Source: CALBZG01 sp964486295 (GTDB lineage Bacteria > Bacillota > Clostridia > Peptostreptococcales > Anaerovoracaceae). Taken from it: a DNA stretch of 64,000 nt. The stretch's first letter is position 1, and every line of letters begins with the position of its first letter. Below are positions 60,844 through 64,000 of this stretch, piece after piece. Below the pieces are notes generated by a model, which was not told the DNA's origin, made no database searches, and saw nothing but the letters and a program-made list of their open reading frames with translations. The DNA lies in NCBI GenBank assembly GCA_964486295.1, contig CAZAMF010000002.1:220093-284092 (forward strand), written 5' to 3'. Position numbers and translations under genes: made by a program.

Positions 60844-63207
60844 ATGGGAAAAATTCAAAGCATTATCAAAAGAGATGGACGAGAGGTTGAATTCGATCTT
60901 GGCAAAATAGCCGATGCGATTTATGCGGCGGCATCTCAACTTGGCGGCAGGGATAAGGAAACCGCAGACAAGTTGGCAGAAAAAGTCGAGTCCTATCTTT
61001 ATGAAATCAAAAATAATGTAAACCCGACTGTTGAAGAAATTCAGGATGCCGTTGAAAAAGTACTCATCGAGAACGGCCATGCCCGAACAGCGAAAGAATA
61101 TATCCTGTACCGCGCTGAAAGAAGCAGAGTAAGGGAAATGAATACGCGTCTGATGAAAATCTACGAAGATCTCACCTTTAAAGATGCAAAAGATAACGAT
61201 ATAAAAAGAGAAAATGCCAATATCGATGGCGATACCGCCATGGGGACCATGCTAAAATACGGTTCCGAAGGGGCAAAACAATTTTATGAAATGTTCGTGC
61301 TGAACCCGAAGCACGCCGAAGCCCATAAAGAAGGAGATATACATATTCACGATCTCGATTTTTTGACTTTGACAACGACCTGCTGCCAAATCGATCTGAT
61401 AAAACTCTTTAAAGGCGGCTTTTCAACCGGTCATGGATTTTTGAGAGAGCCGAATGATATTCAAAGCTACGCAGCATTAGCCTGCATCGCGATTCAATCC
61501 AACCAGAATGATCAGCATGGCGGACAATCGGTTCCGAATTTTGATTATGGTATGGCTGTGGGGATCAAAAAGACATACAAAAAACTATATCGTCAAAATC
61601 TGGGTAAAACGATGAATATCCTTTATGATATAGAGGATGGATTGGAAAAAGCTAATGAACTGGGAAAAAAGATTGAAAAGGAAACTGGATTGATTCCGGC
61701 AATGGCTGACGATAATGGCTATAGAGAACAGGAATACGAATACCTGAAAGAAATAGTCGACGAAAAGGATATTCCAAAACTTCAGTCCAGGGCAAAAAAA
61801 TATGCGGATATTGAAATAAAAAGAGCTGCCTATCAAGCCATGGAAGCCTTTGTTCATAATCTGAACACGATGCATAGCCGTGCCGGTGCTCAGATTCCTT
61901 TTTCTAGTATCAATTTCGGAACTGATACTTCTCCGGAGGGCAGACTGGTCATAGAAAGCATACTTCTGGCAACCGAAGCCGGGCTGGGCAATGGTGAAAC
62001 TGCAATCTTCCCCATCAGTATATTTAAAGTAAAAGAGGGTGTTTCCTATAACCCGGGTGATCCGAATTATGATTTGTTCAAATTAGCTTGCAGAGTTTCT
62101 GCAAAAAGATTATTCCCGAATTTTTCATTTATCGATGCCCCTTTCAATAAAACGATGTACAAAGAGGGTAATCCTGATACGGAAGTAGCTTATATGGGTT
62201 GCCGTACCAGAGTGATCGGCAATGTTTATGATCCGGAACGGCAGGTAGTGGGAGGACGCGGAAATTTAAGCTTCACTTCCATCAATCTTCCGCGGATCGC
62301 GATCAAGGCAAATGGTAATATAGACATCTTTTTCGAAGATCTGGATCGAAAGATCGATTTGTGTGTTAACCAGCTCATGGAGCGCTATAAAATTCAGGCT
62401 AATAAAAAAGTTAAAAACTATCCTTTCTTAATGGGGCAGGGCATATGGCTGGATTCAGACAAACTGAAACCGGAAGACAGTGTTGCTGAAGTACTGAAAC
62501 ACGGAACTTTATCCATGGGATTTATCGGGCTGGCCGAATGTTTAAAAGCTTTGACCGGGCAGCATCACGGAGAATCCAAAGCGGCTCAGACTTTGGGTCT
62601 GGAAATAGTCGGCTACATGAGAAAAAGACTTGATGAAGAAGCCAAAAAAACCGGTTTTAACTATACACTTCTGGCAACACCGGCAGAGGGTCTCTCCGGC
62701 AGGTTCCTGAGAATAGACAGAAAAAGATACGGCGTTATTGAAGGAATTACCGACAAGGAATATTATACAAATTCATTTCATATACCGGTAAACTACAATA
62801 TTAACGCATTTGATAAAATAAAAATCGAAGCACCATATCATGCATTATCGAATGCGGGCCATATCACCTATGTGGAATTGGATGGCGACCCTTGTAAAAA
62901 TCTTGATGCCTTCGAAGCGATCGTTCGTGCCATGAAGGAAGCCGGTGTGGGTTACGGGTCTATCAACCATCCGGTTGACCGGGATCCGGTGTGCGGATTT
63001 ACCGGTATCATCGATAACGAATGTCCGTGCTGCGGAAGAAAAGAAGAAGACGGCGGCGAAAATTTCGAACGGATCAGACGCATAACCGGCTATCTTGTAG
63101 GGACAGTAGATCGGTTCAATAACGCAAAACAACATGAAGTCAAAGACAGAGTAAGACATTCTTTGGAAGGAAAATTGGAAAGACTCGAAGAGACGGCAAA
63201 GAACTGA
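60844..63207 (+). CDS. nrdD: Anaerobic ribonucleoside-triphosphate reductase NrdD (class III)
   Basis: Glycyl-radical enzyme that makes deoxyribonucleotides without oxygen. 787 aa. An N-terminal ATP-cone (IIKRDGREVEFDLGKIADAI) is followed by the catalytic barrel (DIHIHDLDFL, TTCCQIDL, GHGFLREP, HSRAGAQIPFSSINFG). The C-terminus has a cysteine zinc site (NECPCCGRK) and the radical glycine Gly749 in RITGYLVGTVDRF. AAAGGAGAGA ribosome binding site. Its activase follows 5 bp downstream. Confidence 0.97.
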   Translation: MGKIQSIIKRDGREVEFDLGKIADAIYAAASQLGGRDKETADKLAEKVESYLYEIKNNVNPTVEEIQDAVEKVLIENGHARTAKEYILYRAERSRVREMNTRLMKIYEDLTFKDAKDNDIKRENANIDGDTAMGTMLKYGSEGAKQFYEMFVLNPKHAEAHKEGDIHIHDLDFLTLTTTCCQIDLIKLFKGGFSTGHGFLREPNDIQSYAALACIAIQSNQNDQHGGQSVPNFDYGMAVGIKKTYKKLYRQNLGKTMNILYDIEDGLEKANELGKKIEKETGLIPAMADDNGYREQEYEYLKEIVDEKDIPKLQSRAKKYADIEIKRAAYQAMEAFVHNLNTMHSRAGAQIPFSSINFGTDTSPEGRLVIESILLATEAGLGNGETAIFPISIFKVKEGVSYNPGDPNYDLFKLACRVSAKRLFPNFSFIDAPFNKTMYKEGNPDTEVAYMGCRTRVIGNVYDPERQVVGGRGNLSFTSINLPRIAIKANGNIDIFFEDLDRKIDLCVNQLMERYKIQANKKVKNYPFLMGQGIWLDSDKLKPEDSVAEVLKHGTLSMGFIGLAECLKALTGQHHGESKAAQTLGLEIVGYMRKRLDEEAKKTGFNYTLLATPAEGLSGRFLRIDRKRYGVIEGITDKEYYTNSFHIPVNYNINAFDKIKIEAPYHALSNAGHITYVELDGDPCKNLDAFEAIVRAMKEAGVGYGSINHPVDRDPVCGFTGIIDNECPCCGRKEEDGGENFERIRRITGYLVGTVDRFNNAKQHEVKDRVRHSLEGKLERLEETAKN

Positions 63208-63212
63208 ACAAT

Positions 63213-63734
63213 ATGGAAAATAAGAATAGCACAATCAGAATAGCAGGTATTATCAGGGAGTCTATAGTAGATGGCCCGGGAATCAGATTTGTCGTGTTTT
63301 CGCAGGGGTGCCCGCATCAATGCGTAGGATGTCACAACGAGAAAACTCATGATTTCAACGGAGGCTATGAATGCTCCATTGATAAAATACTGAACGAGAT
63401 AGACAAAAATCCGATTTTGCAGGGCGTTACCTTTTCTGGAGGAGACCCTATGTGTCAACCTGAAGGATTTTTGGAACTTGCCAGAGAAATCAAAAATAGA
63501 AACCTGAACCTGTTTATTTATACCGGTTTTGTTTATGAACAGCTTCTGGAAATGGGGAAAGATAATCCAAGCATCTCTGAGTTGCTGAACCTTACTGACT
63601 ATCTCATCGACGGACCGTTTGTCCTTTCGCAGCGGGATCTGACTCTTCCATTCAAAGGATCGAGAAACCAGCGTTCCATCGATCTGAAGTCTACCAGAAA
63701 ATCGGGAGAGTTGAGACTATGTGAAATGTTTTAA
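63213..63734 (+). CDS. nrdG: Anaerobic ribonucleotide reductase-activating protein NrdG
   Basis: Radical SAM enzyme that generates the glycyl radical of NrdD. 173 aa. The cluster motif C33-x3-C37-x2-C40 (GCPHQCVGCHN) is intact, with the SAM-binding GVTFSGGDPMCQP and the C-terminal FKGSRNQRSID. Weak ribosome binding site; it is 5 bp after nrdD and probably translated by coupling. A strong terminator follows. Confidence 0.96.
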   Translation: MENKNSTIRIAGIIRESIVDGPGIRFVVFSQGCPHQCVGCHNEKTHDFNGGYECSIDKILNEIDKNPILQGVTFSGGDPMCQPEGFLELAREIKNRNLNLFIYTGFVYEQLLEMGKDNPSISELLNLTDYLIDGPFVLSQRDLTLPFKGSRNQRSIDLKSTRKSGELRLCEMF

Positions 63735-63777
63735 ATAACTATTATATAAATAATTGTAATTTTTCAGGAACCTGTAA

Positions 63778-63810
63778 AAAAGAAGAAGCGTTAGCTTCTT
63801 CTTTTGTTTT
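63778..63810 (+). terminator. Intrinsic terminator after nrdDG
   Basis: AAAAGAAGAAGC (63778-63789) pairs with GCTTCTTCTTTT (63794-63805) around GTTA, followed by GTTTT. Perfect 12-bp stem. Confidence 0.85.
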
Positions 63811-63820
63811 GTTAAAATTT

Positions 63821-63836
63821 TGGCATGATACTTGCT
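63821..63836 (+). promoter_or_regulatory. Sigma-54 (RpoN) promoter
   Basis: TGGCATGATACTTGCT matches the -24/-12 consensus TGGCACGnnnnTTGCW at all but one fixed position, with the required GG (63822-63823) N10 GC (63834-63835) spacing. It lies between a terminator and the next gene. Predicted start near 63847. Confidence 0.75.
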
Positions 63837-63878
63837 ATTATAAAAAGTGATACTTGGTTACACTAAACCATACTGTTA

Positions 63879-63903
63879 CACTACACTACACTACACTACA
63901 CTA
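63879..63903 (+). repeat. (CACTA)x5 tandem repeat
   Basis: Five exact copies of CACTA in the leader of the last gene. A further GTTACACTA at 63857-63865 repeats the sequence at 63875-63883. Copy number could vary by slippage. Confidence 0.9.
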
Positions 63904-63951
63904 TTTCACATTGCACCAAAAGGTACAAAACAAAATTTAGGAGGTAACAAA

Positions 63952-64000
63952 ATGCTGAGAGAGTCATTGCCGAAAATCACAACTCCAGTACCGGGTCCTA
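63952..64000 (+). CDS. Start of a new gene, possibly a class III aminotransferase (3' end outside window)
   Basis: ATG 63952 is preceded by AGGAGG with 7-nt spacing and the frame is open to the window end. Only 16 codons are visible (MLRESLPKITTPVPGP). The LPKI..PVPGP pattern resembles the N-terminus of clostridial acetylornithine/4-aminobutyrate-type aminotransferases, but this is too short to be sure. The sigma-54 promoter upstream would fit an amino-acid catabolic gene. Confidence 0.4.
   Translation, partial: MLRESLPKITTPVPGP

Noticed and set aside
63857..63903. CRISPR array
   Set aside because: The repeat unit is only 5 bp with no spacers; it is a simple tandem repeat. No other array-like pattern occurs in the window.

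Overview
The window reads as a piece of chromosome from a low-to-mid GC, Gram-positive, anaerobic Clostridia-type bacterium. This rests on several signs: an IspH-RpsA fusion (typical of Clostridia), a Gram-positive-style Tad pilus locus without an outer-membrane secretin, class III anaerobic ribonucleotide reductase with its activase, SpoIID- and GerM-like proteins, strong AGGAGG ribosome binding sites, and frequent TTG/GTG starts. I cannot name a genus. Nearly all genes lie on the + strand; only recN, mscL and one lipoprotein are on the - strand. No phage, insertion sequence or CRISPR array is visible.

Layout. 1-2058: 3' part of a CPA2 cation/proton antiporter. 2136-8400: compact Tad pilus locus (CpaF, TadB, TadC, a 53-residue pilin candidate, two TadE-like proteins, a TadG-like protein, a DUF6382-like protein). 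8492-20691: housekeeping block (rarA, ispH-rpsA, recN divergent from ruvCAB, a SpoIID-like protein, queA, tgt, an RlmD-like methyltransferase). 20733-30088: Mg-type P-ATPase, then an oxidative-stress and repair neighbourhood (exonuclease III, KatG, MutY, Fe-S aldo/keto reductase, FmdE-like protein, ferritin-like protein). 30227-34779: cell-envelope proteins with copper-amine-oxidase-N type domains, one carrying a glucosaminidase. 34806-37078: a phosphoribosyltransferase gene, an independently transcribed structured RNA of about 300 nt, and a bacterial archaeo-eukaryotic release-factor (baeRF) homologue. 37177-42538: macrodomain protein, ThiN, ThiM, an NhaD-like antiporter, tRNA-Ala(CGC), a VOC protein and a patatin. 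42600-46931: L,D-transpeptidase and a Lon-like protease. 46951-53894: FMN riboswitch, ribD-ribE-ribBA-ribH, then folE-folP-folBK(HD) and a GyrI-like protein. 53946-60617: threonine ammonia-lyase, mscL, GerMN lipoprotein, glycogen phosphorylase and a degenerate PepD-like lipoprotein. 60844-63734: nrdD-nrdG with NrdR-like boxes. 63821-64000: a good sigma-54 promoter, CACTA repeats and the first codons of a new gene.

How parts fit together. recN and ruvCAB face each other across one 16-bp palindrome that overlaps both predicted promoters, which fits joint SOS control. Riboflavin and folate genes, both drawing on GTP, run as one long co-directional series behind one FMN riboswitch. KatG sits between two oxidative-DNA-damage repair genes and has a PerR-like site.

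The best candidates for something undescribed are the structured RNA at 35535-35843 with its PRT/baeRF neighbours, the FolB-FolK-HD fusion, the catalytically stripped PepD-like lipoprotein, and the unusual small pilin and zinc-ribbon TadE of the Tad locus. Family assignments come from reading motifs by eye; no database search was run.
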